From Thermomucor indicae-seudaticae (Eukaryota; Mucoromycota; Mucoromycetes; Mucorales; Lichtheimiaceae): 39,005 bases of DNA. Shown here one piece after another: positions 11,260 to 21,525 of this stretch (positions are counted from its first letter, which is position 1; every line of letters begins with the position of its first letter). The stretch spans positions 1-39,005 of the forward strand of contig JSYX01000317.1 in assembly GCA_000787465.1 (NCBI GenBank), written 5' to 3'. The notes below the pieces were generated by a model that worked only from the letters and a program-made list of their open reading frames with translations, did not search any database and had not been told where the DNA came from. Both the position numbers and the translations under genes were made by a program.

Positions 11260-14200
11260 CTACCATTCGTCTTCATCAGAGTAAACTTCTTCACCACGCT
11301 TGCGACGTTCCATGCGCTCCTTCTTCTTCTTGCGAAGTTCCTTGGAAGACAGCTTCTCCTTCTTCTTGACAGCCTTGATAGTATTACCTTGAGCATCGAC
11401 CATGTCTTCTTGTTCCTTCTCTTCAATGACAGTGGTACCGTTACCAGTGACCCAGTTGTGACCAGAGGCAACCAATTCACCATTGTCAACCTTCCAGACT
11501 TCAGTGCACAGAGCTTCAGAGAACTGGCGGTTGTGAGTAACGATCACGACACCACCTCCGTATTCCTTGATGGCACCGGCCAAAGCACCCAGAGAATCAC
11601 GGTCCAGATAGTTGGTAGGCTCGTCAAGAACAAGCATGTGAGGTCGGTTCCACATGGCAGCACCAATGACAAGCTTAACCTTCTGACCACCAGACAAACC
11701 ACGGATGCGAGAGTGAGTAGCAAACTCGGGCTCAAGACCAACTTCGTTCAAGTGCTTTTCAATTTCCTTGGCGGTCAGGGGACGGGTCAGACCAGACTTG
11801 GCGGCTTCCTGAGCATCCACTTCTGCAATCTTCTTGCCGAAACCCATCTGTTCAAGACGCTGACGAGAAATCCAGGTGTTCTCCACAGAGGACTTGCCAA
11901 CCCATCGGACTTCGTATTCGTATGACTGCTTGAGCTTACGACGACCCACAATGTCTTCAACCACACGCTTCTCGCCATCAATCACAAAGACCTGGCTCAT
12001 CTGCTTCTCTTCTTCTTCGGTGATCACACGGTCAACCTTGTCAAGTTCTTCACGGTCTTCACCAGTAGCGTAACGCCATTGGATGTATTCGTTAGGAGTC
12101 TTGTCAAGGTGCTTCTCAATGTGGTGGAAAGCGTGCTGTGCGACGTAGGCAATACGCAAGTTGGGGTGCTTCCAGACAGTACCGCTCTGGGGTTCCAGTT
12201 CACCAGTCAAGAGTTTGATCAGAGTAGACTTGCCAGCACCGTTAGGACCAATCACAGCCACACGCGAGGCCAAAGAGCACTGCATGGTAATGTTCTTGAG
12301 CTGCTTCTTCTGAGTACCAGGGTACTGGAAGTCGACGTTCTTCATCTTGAGAATGGCACGCTCCTTGGTCTTGATACCTTCCAGGTAACCAGGCTCAGGG
12401 AACTTGAACGAGTACTGAGAAGCATCCAAAGAGTAGTAGGCGGCAGCCGTGGGCACCTTCTTGACGAATTCGGACAAGTTACCCTTGTAGCGCTTGAGCT
12501 TGTAGTTCTTTTCATAGTGGATAATGTCAGAGCAGACGTGGTCCAAGAAACCAGAGTCGTGAGAAACGATGATCGAGGTGACGTTCTTCAAGCCGAGCAG
12601 GTAGTTCTCCAACCAAGCAACGTTGACAACGTCCAAATGGTTAGTAGGTTCGTCCAGAAGCAAGATATCAGCGTTCATCAACATGGCACGGGCAAGAGCC
12701 AGCTTCATCTTCCAACCACCAGACAGAGAACCAATCGACATGGACGACACCATTTCCTCCGTGAAGCCATAGTCGCGCAGAATCTTAGCAACCTTCTCGC
12801 GGTCCTTGGTCTCAACACCATCAGACTGGATGATGAAGTCCACCAAACCAGTGTCGGCTTCCGAACCATCAATGTCGTGTTCGACATAGACGGTCTTAAG
12901 CTCGGACTTGGGTGGGAAACCTTCGACTTGCTCGTTGGCAATGGCACGCATCAGGGTAGACTTGCCACAGCCGTTGTGACCGCAGAGACCATAGCGACGG
13001 CCACGCTTGAGACGAAGAGTGGTACGGTTCAAGAGAATCTTGGCACCGTAAGCGAGCGAGAACTCACAGTTGCAGAGATCTTCACCCTCGTCATCATCTT
13101 CCTCGGGGTCCTTGGGAGTCACAGCTTCCTCGCACTTCTCAAGAGCCTTGACAACAAGAGCCTCAGCATCGGCAGCAGACAAGAAGCTCTTCAGAGCAGG
13201 CGTAAGACCGTTGATCCAAGCATCCTTCAAGAAGTCCTTGGCAATGCAGAGGAACAGAGCAATGTCGCAAACGTACTTGACAGCAACGTCACCCTCGACA
13301 CCAGCAGGCAAAAGTTCCTTGAAAGCATTGTTGACCTTCTCGGCCTTGACGTCCTTGGTGAAGATCTCGCGGTTCGAGGTACCGACACGGGCAAGGGTAG
13401 CAAGAGCCTTCTGAACGACACCACGGCACTCGGGGTCAGCAACGACATCCTGGATCTTTTCGAGAGCAGGCAGCAAGAGAGGCAAGAAAGGAGCAGCGAC
13501 TTCCGGGTCGTCCACAAGCTTGCACATGTTGTCGATAATCAAAGCGGACTTACGCTTGATGGGCGTAGCACGCTCGTTCAAACCACGGCTGAGCAGAGGA
13601 ACCATGATGGACAGCGTGGCGGAGTCGACTTCCTGGACAAAGGTGGTGGCACCGAGCAAGTGAATGGTCTCGGGCACATTTTCGGGCTTGTTGATGCATG
13701 CAATGACAGCAGGAATGAAGCGCTCAATATCCTTGTTGTCGATCAGCGAGCAGATGTTGGTCATCGACTGGGTCGCAGCCTTCTTGACATCGGCCTTGGT
13801 ATCCCACATGCAGTCCGAGACGACAGGAATGACGTCGGGGATGGTGGTGAAGAACTGTTTCGGCTTAGCCTTGACGAGCTCATCCAAGAGCGAGAGCGAA
13901 AGCATCTTGGTCTGCCACTTGCACGAGTTGCCGAGACCCTCCAAAATAATGGGTACAATCACACCGGTGGCGTAAGGGTTGAAGTTCACCACGATGTCCT
14001 TGGCAGCTTCAGCAGCAGCGTTCTTGACGGCGGCCTGCTTGTCAGCCTGGAGTTCGAGCAGGGCTGGCAAGAAGGGAATGATGTAGGGTTCGGCCTGGCC
14101 TTCCAAGGTGTTGTTGGCGAGGGCCTTGACGGCAGCGACAGCGGACTGACGAGCACCAGCGCTCTTCTTGTTACCGAGGTCCTTGGTAATGGCATCGACG

Positions 14201-14394
14201 ATACCGGAGTCCTTGAGCGAGCGAACACCGTTGGCATTCACAAAGGCCACAATTTCTTGAGCGGCGGCATCACGATCGGCATCGGAAGCACCAGAGAGCG
14301 TCTTCAAGAGCTCCTTAGCCTTTTTGGTCTCAGCATCACCGATCTTCTTGATTTCAATGGTGGCGGGAACGTTCTTTGCGGCGGCAGCTGGCAT
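11260..14394 (-). CDS. TEF3: Translation elongation factor 3 (eEF3), ABC-F ATPase
   Basis: One uninterrupted exon of 1044 residues, the same length as yeast eEF3. eEF3 binds the ribosome and uses ATP to release E-site tRNA during elongation; it is typical of fungi. Order: N-terminal HEAT repeats (to about 320), four-helix region, first ABC domain with Walker A 'GHNGCGKST' near 470 and signature 'LSGGW' near 555, second ABC domain with 'GPNGAGKST' near 715 and 'LSGGQ' near 900, a chromodomain-like insert ('YEYEVRWVGKSS') near 820, then a lysine-rich ribosome-binding tail. The frame is open further upstream, but the ATG at 14394 gives the family's usual N terminus (MPAAAAK). Strongly biased codons match very high expression and leave a long empty frame on the other strand. 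Confidence 0.97.
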   Translation of the reverse strand: MPAAAAKNVPATIEIKKIGDAETKKAKELLKTLSGASDADRDAAAQEIVAFVNANGVRSLKDSGIVDAITKDLGNKKSAGARQSAVAAVKALANNTLEGQAEPYIIPFLPALLELQADKQAAVKNAAAEAAKDIVVNFNPYATGVIVPIILEGLGNSCKWQTKMLSLSLLDELVKAKPKQFFTTIPDVIPVVSDCMWDTKADVKKAATQSMTNICSLIDNKDIERFIPAVIACINKPENVPETIHLLGATTFVQEVDSATLSIMVPLLSRGLNERATPIKRKSALIIDNMCKLVDDPEVAAPFLPLLLPALEKIQDVVADPECRGVVQKALATLARVGTSNREIFTKDVKAEKVNNAFKELLPAGVEGDVAVKYVCDIALFLCIAKDFLKDAWINGLTPALKSFLSAADAEALVVKALEKCEEAVTPKDPEEDDDEGEDLCNCEFSLAYGAKILLNRTTLRLKRGRRYGLCGHNGCGKSTLMRAIANEQVEGFPPKSELKTVYVEHDIDGSEADTGLVDFIIQSDGVETKDREKVAKILRDYGFTEEMVSSMSIGSLSGGWKMKLALARAMLMNADILLLDEPTNHLDVVNVAWLENYLLGLKNVTSIIVSHDSGFLDHVCSDIIHYEKNYKLKRYKGNLSEFVKKVPTAAAYYSLDASQYSFKFPEPGYLEGIKTKERAILKMKNVDFQYPGTQKKQLKNITMQCSLASRVAVIGPNGAGKSTLIKLLTGELEPQSGTVWKHPNLRIAYVAQHAFHHIEKHLDKTPNEYIQWRYATGEDREELDKVDRVITEEEEKQMSQVFVIDGEKRVVEDIVGRRKLKQSYEYEVRWVGKSSVENTWISRQRLEQMGFGKKIAEVDAQEAAKSGLTRPLTAKEIEKHLNEVGLEPEFATHSRIRGLSGGQKVKLVIGAAMWNRPHMLVLDEPTNYLDRDSLGALAGAIKEYGGGVVIVTHNRQFSEALCTEVWKVDNGELVASGHNWVTGNGTTVIEEKEQEDMVDAQGNTIKAVKKKEKLSSKELRKKKKERMERRKRGEEVYSDEDEW

Positions 14395-14560
14395 TTTTAT
14401 GTTGTTCTTCTCTGTTAAGTCGTCGTATGGGTAAATGAGAAGGGATGAGTAACAGACGACGAAGCCCGCAAAAAGAGAGAGGGGAGAAAAGGGGAGAGCA
14501 CAAAACTGCTGGGATCCGATGCCGTAAAATAGCAAAAAATTTTTTTCTTCCCTTTCTGGT

Positions 14561-14568
14561 TTATAATA
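14561..14568 (-). promoter_or_regulatory. Probable TATA element of the EF3 gene
   Basis: TATTATAA on the minus strand lies about 170 bp before the EF3 ATG, which fits a highly expressed gene with a moderate 5' leader. Confidence 0.4.
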
Positions 14569-16994
14569 CGGATATACGCCGCAGTCCGACGAATGAAATT
14601 GACCGAGGGCATCAGCATGAAATCTTTCCCGGTTCCAAATTCTGTCTCTGATACTGTAACCATCAGGTGGCTAATGGTTTGAAACAGCCAGGGACCTTTT
14701 ATGATTCGTGCTGTTTCTATCAGAAACATTGTTGCGGTCAGGATATCCGGAATATATCAAGCTCATCGACGCTAATGCATAAGGGCAATGAGCCCGATCA
14801 TTACGCCTCCTTATCGATTATATCAAAAAAAGATATGCAACTATATAAGGCCATAATCGAGATATAGGGTACTCCTCGACTTGATTTGCGTCTGCATTTA
14901 GCTGATTAGAGGGACCATGGGCGACAACTTTAGCGGGGAAAAGTTAACGGTCCGAGCGTTCTAACTGCAAGTCCCGGGACAGTAGATAATCAGTATCTTA
15001 ATCTTCATTTGGATCAACATGTCAAAAGGACATCCGGCTAAACTCGTTAGCTGCTTATATGATCCAAGTTAGCTATTTCTCTCGGACGTACGGTACTGGT
15101 CCTTTGGCAAAGTGCTTTGCATTGAAACGCCAGTTACACAAACCGGACAGCGTCTGTCTATACAATTCGGGAAAGTGGCCCTGGAATGAATGGGCCTGGA
15201 TGCAACTGCACAAAAGATGATCGGATACTGTCCGCTGGGCAGATACTTGACGAATGGAAGTAAAACGATAGAGTTTCTGGGCAGCAGAAATTAGACGGAT
15301 ATATCTTTTTGGAGCATTATACGATATTCCATGGACGATTCATAGGACTTGTTAATGACCGTTCATCACCTACGTAACAAGCAAACCTCCGCTCGTCTAA
15401 TGGAATATTCCCCTGACAGACGGGGATGAATCGAATTGCTCAAGACAAAGAAGGGTATCGCCTTCGGTCAAAGATGCAGGATGCGTTATGGATGTTGCTG
15501 ACAGATTCAAGCCAAGGGGCCCGTTGACGCTTCCAAGAAAGGAACGCCAATCCCTTGACTTGACCACAGACAACGAATTTAATGCGTTTTGGCAGTAGTG
15601 CAGACTAGAAAGTCGTTGATCTAGCGAACTTTTGCAGTGCAAATTTCATTTCCAATGGACGTTGAGAGAGAGAGCGTACAGTAGTTTCAATTTTGTTGTT
15701 ATAGAAAACCTCTTGATGCTGAAGACCCGTTTTGCACTGTTTCTAATTTCCATTTGATGTTTTGGTGAAAGATGTCCGCACCAGATATTGAAGTATCTCG
15801 TCGATAAGATCAATGATGTATCTAAATTTCTTTGTTAGATGGGGGATCTGCGTAGCGGCATAAATCATGCCACTAAGCTGTTTCACTCAAGTAGAAGGCA
15901 TCCACAAGATGAGCTACTCTGCTCATTTCCTCCATCTTCCGTCTCTTCTTCTCCAAACTATACACAAGTAGCTTGTCTGAGCACTGATTGAAGCAATTAT
16001 GTGACACATTGCTCGTCTCATCCACAGCATCAAGTTTACAAATGAAGGCTGCAAGACATACACAACAGGCAAAAAAGTCTGCGTACAGTTTGGTAGTCCG
16101 ATGCACGCAGACTTTTTGGCCTGTGTAATTCGCCTTGTGCAAGACTTTTACATAGAAGCCGGGCCAATCCAGGTTCAAGGCAGACAAACGTTATCGTAAG
16201 TGGAGAAGGACGACATGGCAGGACATCAACATTGAACAAAGAACTGCGCTTAAGTATCACCGTTCCAACCTGCCGCAAGCCTTTCGTTTTCAAGAGCGTA
16301 CATGAATATCCCATGCTAATATCAACTACTGCTGGATTGGGATCCGGACAAGAACATAGTACAAGATAAGAGTCGGGCTGCTCGAAATCAAATGGGAGCA
16401 AGTCCCAAAACACTGTTATCACGGGGAAGGTTGGGCTAGGGAAACCAAGGAACCACTTCCAGCTTTCTCGGTCCTATGGTGTTCCTCCCCACATACCTAG
16501 CATGTACCGAATGTGCCTTTACAGCTTATTCTTGCAGCATGTATCAAAACTAACGTAGCGAGTTAGGGCAAGGCGTTGAACTACGCGAACCCGGTGAACC
16601 AATTATCCACCCAATCACTGGATGGCCTTTTTATTACAAAAGCAATACTACAAAGCATCAGGGAAGCTGTCGAGACGTGTTCATGAAACGACGGTCATTT
16701 TGCGCGGAACAGGATGTTGGGACAGGAGATCAAAAAGCCACTTGATGCAGCGCGTTCCTTGTGAGGCACCTTTCTGCTCAAGAACTGCAATCAAATGCGC
16801 ATTCATCTGCAAAGCATGGCACTCCTTCTTCGATGATCTCGGCTATTTGCAAAATGTTTTATCCGAAATGAAATCCGATCCAAGGACCAACAACGAAGAA
16901 TGTAGTAGCTACATACTTTTAGTCCCATTTCTTCTTGGTTGTTTACAGTGTGATAGATATACATTAAAAGGGGACACAGAAAGAAAAAAAAGGT
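14569..16994. other. 2.4 kb with no confident gene
   Basis: Open frames on the minus strand at 16422-16036 and 16187-15873 overlap in different phases and read partly like coding sequence (for example 'LDWPGFYVKVLHKA') but match no family I know. On the plus strand near 16770-16860, 'CAFICKAWHSFF' resembles the second half of an F-box, which could be a relic. A strong inverted repeat sits at 16060-16126. Confidence 0.4.
16060..16126. repeat. Long imperfect inverted repeat (hairpin)
   Basis: Arms 16060-16084 and 16105-16126 pair over about 22 positions, with AAAAAGTCTGCGT matching ACGCAGACTTTTT perfectly and an outer CAGGC/GCCTG part. The loop is 20 nt. It lies in a gene-poor stretch. Confidence 0.7.
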
Positions 16995-17566
16995 CTAGAG
17001 AAGATTCTTGGGCAGCAGAGGATGATTCTTGACTTCACTGCAAGGTATGGTTTCCCAGCTAATATCAAGGACACCGATATCCAGATCACCATTGGGTGCA
17101 AGCTTTTTGAACGCAGCTGGTGTGAGGTCAATCGCTTTTCCGACTTCGCATGCCGCGCACTTGTCCACAATCATGACGTTCACCGTTAACTTTTTGTCCT
17201 TGTTGTTGCGGATCCGGAGACATTTGTAGCAGTCCTCAAAGTCATTCATGGCCATGGCGCCAATCATGTCGTAAATAGTCGCGCTGAATGGGGGCAATCC
17301 GTTACGGTCATAGCATGCTGCGTTCAACAGATCCTGGCCGCTATACCTAAATTATTTGATCCGCACTATGAGATAATACCGTCACCATCGCTGGTTTAGC
17401 ACAATGAGCTAACTTACCATGTGCCACGGTTGAACCGTTTAGTGAGATCCGTGCTAGTAGCATTCGCAAACTGCATGATAGTGGCGACACCATGATTCCG
17501 TCGTTGTGCGCTCACAAGAGCCGTGAAAAGCTGTACAGCCACCAAAGCAAGCAGTATCAACTTCAT
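16995..17566 (-). CDS. Secreted double-psi beta-barrel (RlpA/barwin/expansin-like) protein
   Basis: Two exons, 17566-17418 and 17346-16995, with a 71-nt GT-AG intron, give 166 residues. The N terminus MKLILLALVAVQLFTALVSA is a clear signal peptide. The rest is one DPBB domain: 'TWYSGQDLLNAACY', paired cysteines ('CYKCLRI', 'DKCAAC'), 'IDLTPAAFKKLAP' and 'LDIGVLDISWETIPC'. Such small fungal proteins are extracellular and related to barwin and expansin folds; many bind or loosen cell-wall polysaccharide, but no catalytic activity can be assigned here. The canonical aspartate of the fold is present in 'VDKC'. A TATA run lies just upstream. Confidence 0.87.
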
Positions 17567-17613
17567 TTCGCTAAAAATGAGAGAAGCAGATCAGGTGGGA
17601 CATACTCCTTCCA

Positions 17614-17629
17614 TTATATATATATATAT
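17614..17629 (-). promoter_or_regulatory. TATA run upstream of the DPBB gene
   Basis: An uninterrupted (TA)n tract about 50-65 bp before the ATG at 17566, in the right place for a TATA box. Confidence 0.55.
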
Positions 17630-18190
17630 CATGGAAAAAAGAAATCACCTTGAAATCGTGAATTCGTCATTGTCCCTGCCTGTGTCACAATGGGACCCTT
17701 CCAAGGGGTGTGCGCATTTCGCCCTTTTGGCAACACTTCTTGGAAAGCGGGGTGTCCCTGCTGTTCTCCCTTCTTCATTTATTTTTTACTTTTCCATGTG
17801 GCCAATTCAAAGAATCCAAGGCACTTTTCTCTATCAAAGACGCAGAAAAAAGAAAAAAGAGCAGAAAGAGTAAAGCTGCATCGACGGAGTAGTACTGAGT
17901 TATATTATGTGTATCCAAGAAACCTTGTTGAACACCGACTTCTTGCTCATAATGTTTCACACTTATCAAGGTCCCACGATTCTGTAATATAACGGCATGT
18001 CGGCAAACGGAGTTCTCCCTCGTGGAATGCCAAATGAATGAAATGCTAACCTTCTTTTTCTGCTTCTATGCATGAACCTACCTACTTCGATTGCTGGTGG
18101 CTGCTATCCAACTGGATAACCGACACCCCTGGTTGTAAAGGGATGCATGCATATTTTCGCCATTGAACATTCTGTGGCAAAATGATCATG
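17630..18190. other. Intergenic upstream of the DPBB gene; no gene seen
   Basis: Purine- and pyrimidine-rich sequence with overlapping short frames but no domain or splice structure. Confidence 0.45.
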
Positions 18191-18499
18191 CTAGGCAGTA
18201 GCCACTAGGTGTTCTTCTACATACAATTCCTGCTGGATCACATTGATCGAGTGCAAGGTGAAGCCCACGCGGTACCCAAACTCATACTTGGTGCATGCCA
18301 GATCTTGCGCATGAAAACGATCGGATACATTTCCGCGACAAATTAAGTAAATGGAATCCACGTTCCCCAATTGAGCGTGGGCAATAACTCTCTTTGTGTC
18401 GCCTGAGCACCGATGATCATCATCCAGTTCATTCAACTGGAGCATCGTACAACGACAAGCTCTCGATTCCGCGGCAAACGACGTCGACAGTGGCTGCAA
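18191..18499 (-). CDS. Unrecognised exon, cysteine-containing protein (partial)
   Basis: About 100 codons are open to a TAG at 18191. They start right after TTTTGCAG, which is a good 3' splice site, so this is probably a last exon and not a whole gene. The frame reads with normal amino-acid mix and four scattered cysteines ('RACRCTML', 'HRCSGD', 'LICRGN', 'DLACTKYE'). A GTACGT donor about 60 bp upstream follows a Leu-rich stretch ('FLAVLLLDLIHS') that could end a signal peptide, but I find no start codon in frame. It may be a small secreted protein or another relic. Confidence 0.35.
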   Translation of the reverse strand: MQPLSTSFAAESRACRCTMLQLNELDDDHRCSGDTKRVIAHAQLGNVDSIYLICRGNVSDRFHAQDLACTKYEFGYRVGFTLHSINVIQQELYVEEHLVATA

Positions 18500-18610
18500 A
18501 ATACATGATCTCGAATGATTCTTTCCATCAGTATGTTGGTGCCCATCAGATACGTACGGTTGTGGTGGTCATAAGAATGGATCAGATCAAGAAGAAGAAC
18601 GGCTAGGAAA

Positions 18611-18653
18611 GCACTTGAGTCAAAGGCGAGTGAATGCCTTTGCGCTCAAGTGC
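18611..18653. repeat. Inverted repeat GCACTTGAG.CAAAGGC
   Basis: GCACTTGAG plus CAAAGGC (18611-18627) pairs with GCCTTTG plus CTCAAGTGC (18636-18653), 16 pairs around an 8-nt loop. It sits near the presumed 5' end of the unrecognised gene at 18191-18499. Confidence 0.65.
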
Positions 18654-19150
18654 ACTGCTTGATTATCATTTTTCCACTCCCAATGTCTTGGGAGGGTAAC
18701 ATCAAAACTGAACGATCCATGTTATTCTTGAGACGTACACTTTAAAACTGCTATTCTATAAGTTGGTTCTTCTGTTTAGACTTACATCTTATCAGGTTGG
18801 ACTAGGCGCAGACGTTGTTCAGCATTAACATTGACGATATAAGCGCGTTTGTGGCTGTCTCAGCAACACCAGCATAATTTGAGATCATTGCTTTTCTCAG
18901 ACGACAATAATCGAGTCCTAAACCAAACAGGGGATCACTGAAGACCACGCCCGCAAGGAGATTCATCTCGAATATCGCTTTGGCTTTCATAAGCTTATTA
19001 TGGCCTTCGTTCTTTTAGAGTCTATATAGTTTTCGGGTTACCAGCGTCCTCTTGTTGTCCAGGTCCTAATTTATTATCCGGAACCTCCCGACCCGTCGAC
19101 CGATTGCGCATCAATAACATTACCTTTATCAAACATTTCCCAAATGATGA
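18654..19150. other. No confident gene; possible upstream exon
   Basis: On the minus strand around 18860-18795 a short frame reading 'AYIVNVNAEQRLRLVQPDK' runs into a GTAAGT donor, so an exon of an unknown gene may lie here. Its upstream part meets a TGA. Nothing firmer can be said. Confidence 0.25.
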
Positions 19151-19375
19151 TCAATTATTGAGGTTGCTGTTGTTGTCATTGGCATACATCTCATAGCGTC
19201 TTCCGTGGGTGGCAGTGTCCTTCTTCTTCTTCTTATCGATAAAAGGAGCTTCTTTTTTGTGTATCCTCAGAGGATGATGCGGCATGATCACTTGGGCAGC
19301 CCTATATCCAAGGCCTTCATGTCCTCCTCTTTTCGCGTACCCGTATCCATGCAACACGGACAATGTGGAAGACAT
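19151..19375 (-). CDS. Hypothetical small basic protein (possibly 5'-truncated)
   Basis: From the ATG at 19375 the frame gives 74 residues: 'VLHGYGYAKRGGHEGLGY' followed by a Lys-rich stretch 'DKKKKK'. Coding-like sequence continues in the same frame upstream to about 19466 ('VEQVEREEDNKPGPPTSN') before a TGA. A further ATG at 19497 begins 'MSEIAKD' in another phase. The real gene may therefore start at 19497 and carry a frame break near 19470, or start at 19375. I do not recognise the family. Confidence 0.4.
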   Translation of the reverse strand: MSSTLSVLHGYGYAKRGGHEGLGYRAAQVIMPHHPLRIHKKEAPFIDKKKKKDTATHGRRYEMYANDNNSNLNN

Positions 19376-19662
19376 TTTAGGAACATCCTTTCGCTCTTGA
19401 TCTGTATTTGACGTTGGAGGCCCTGGCTTATTGTCCTCTTCTCTCTCTACTTGCTCTACGCTTGATCACTGAATCAGTCTTTTGCGATTTCAGACATCTT
19501 TTTAGAATCGAATGCATCACGATTTCCGAACTCTTCGTTGTCATTCAACTCGCAATAACCAAGAAAAAACGAGGTTGCTGAGGAAGCATATATGTAACGT
19601 ATCCGTTTCATGGAGGGAATCAATGTTTAAACTGTAGGTATATACAGTTGCGTGAATGGTGA

Positions 19663-21260
19663 CTAGAGATGTTCGTTTGAGGAAGATATCATTAAAGCTT
19701 CTGCATTTGCCTGGATATGCTTAACATCATCATCATCATCCTTCTTGTCTATTGTCTTTTCAGGTTCTTCTTGCTTTCTGACGTCTTCCATCATTTTGTT
19801 CAGCGACTGTTGAGACAAGGAACGGGAATGGCGCTTAAACCTCGTTACAGCCTTCATCTACACATAAAGACCAGTTATATTTCTCTTTCTACCTTGATAG
19901 TAATAGAGGCATCTTACCACAGTGAATATACTGGCAATACTTGAAATGGCATTGTTGATTTCTTCCTCAGTAACTTCAGTGACCACCATCTGGTTGTTTT
20001 CTTCTTCTGATATCAGTGGGAGACGACCGTCATCCGTCACCCACGGGTCCGTCTTTTTGCCTCGCGTCTTAGCCACTTCGCAGGCACAGATTCATTCCTT
20101 TGTCTCTTACCCGAAGCTCTGCCATGGTAATTCTTCTCTCGGGGTCCTTCTCCAATATCCGATGAAACAAGTTCAGCAACCTTGGATCCAAATCGTCGCT
20201 ATACTCAATACTATACAGCATATAAGTGTCTGTGTTCGACCGCTCTCTTATTCCAACTTACGGATCGTCGCGTATCTTGGCCATGAGTTCCACAAGGTTA
20301 TGACTCACAAAGGGCGGGCGGCCGTAGATCAGACAATACAGAGTGATGCCCATGGACCAGATATCGGCTGCTTTGCCAGAGACCTCACCATGATGAGCTA
20401 CGCAGAGTTCGGGGGCCATGAAAGCCGGACTTCCAGCCGACTTTTTCATGCGGTCGTCTCCCTTGTGGAACATTTCCGATACGCCAAAGTCGACAATCTT
20501 GAGGGTCCCGTCCTTGGCGAGCAGCAGGTTATCTGGTTTGATATCTCGATGCACAATCTCGTGGTTGTGTACTATGAATTTCATTCATTTGGTTTGGAGA
20601 TATGTAACAAGATAAGGGATAAAACGGGCTTACGGTATTCAATACCAAGTATCATTTCTTGAAAAAACTGCCTTGCCACGTCTTCAGAATACGGTGTTGC
20701 TGTCTCATCCATATCGATATTCATTAAGACGCCCCGATGTGCCATCTCAAAGACTAGAACAGATCAGTCAGTGGTGTCATGTATTTATCATCCGCTACTA
20801 TACCCATATAGAGTGAATCAGTGTTTGGATCATCCAGTACTTCATAAAGTTTAACGACGTGAGGATGATTGAGTTTCTTGAGAATAGCCAGTTCGCCTCG
20901 AACCAAGTCCAGTGGATTGTTATTGGCAGCTGCTACTCGACCTGGAGGACCTCTTCGGGGACCAGCCCGTCGAAGCATGGCCGATTGTTCCTTCCGTCGT
21001 AACCTTGATTTACTAAATTCCTTGATCGCCTACATACATTACGTGTGGGTTCCATTCGCACACAGTTTCTCTCAGTCTATAAGGTGACGTACGTATTCTG
21101 TGCCTGTTGTCGTGTCGATACCCAGATGCACGGTTCCAAATGCACCGCGTCCAATCTCCTTTTTCAAAAGGTAATTGTTGATTTTGCGTAATCCATCTTC
21201 CGTCTCTGATGTCTTGGCGCCCAGAGTCTCGACAACAATGGAAGCAGGTCGACTGTGCAT
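19663..21260 (-). CDS. CaMKK-family serine/threonine kinase (Ssp1/Sak1-type Snf1/AMPK-activating kinase)
   Basis: Seven exons, 21260-21093, 21029-20804, 20753-20634, 20571-20262, 20210-20111, 20052-19918 and 19857-19663, give 417 residues with every phase closing. The glycine loop is 'GRGAFGTVHLG' (38-48), the ATP lysine is in 'AIKEF' (Lys59), catalytic 'HRDIKPDN' is 179-186 and 'DFG' 199-201, then 'MAPE'. An Arg/Pro-rich insert ('GPRRGPPGR') after the lysine is the CaMKK hallmark. In yeasts this family (Sak1, Tos3, Elm1; Ssp1) phosphorylates the activation loop of Snf1/AMPK. The protein is short, with almost no N-terminal extension and an acidic tail ('DKKDDDDD'). Introns are 50-63 nt. It lies in tandem 3' of the CreA/Mig1 gene, 265 bp away. 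The role in Snf1 activation is inferred from family. Confidence 0.9.
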
Positions 21261-21525
21261 TTTAAATTAGGTAAAGAGACGGAAAAAAGGAGGAGCGGAA
21301 CAAATAGGTTGCTGTTATTTTTATTACTGTCCTTATGTAAGAAGAAAGAGAAGCCATGGATGCATATATATTAGTATCAATCAATGCCATATGTACAAAT
21401 CGTAAAAAGGAGGGAGAAGGGGTGGAGACTATGTAGCAAAAGTAGATGATGTGTGTGTGTGTGTGTGTGCGTGTGCAAGAGAGAGAGAGAAAGAGAGATT
21501 TTCTAAATGCAAAGTAGAGAAAAAG
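21261..21525. promoter_or_regulatory. Kinase promoter / creA 3' region
   Basis: This 265-bp gap must hold the creA transcript end and the kinase promoter. It contains the dinucleotide repeat listed separately and no clear regulatory site. Confidence 0.4.
21450..21498. repeat. Microsatellite (TG)n followed by (AG)n
   Basis: A TG run (about 21450-21475, one interruption) is followed directly by an AG run (about 21478-21498). Confidence 0.9.

Noticed and set aside
11221..11925. 234-codon plus-strand frame opposite the EF3 3' end
   Set aside because: Same cause as the longer antisense frame.
12079..14418. 779-codon open frame on the plus strand opposite EF3
   Set aside because: It is the antisense of a highly biased EF3 gene; few TTA, CTA and TCA codons in the gene leave the other strand open. 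No domain is readable in it.
19922..20662. 246-codon plus-strand frame
   Set aside because: It lies opposite the kinase exons and crosses their introns; no protein family is visible.
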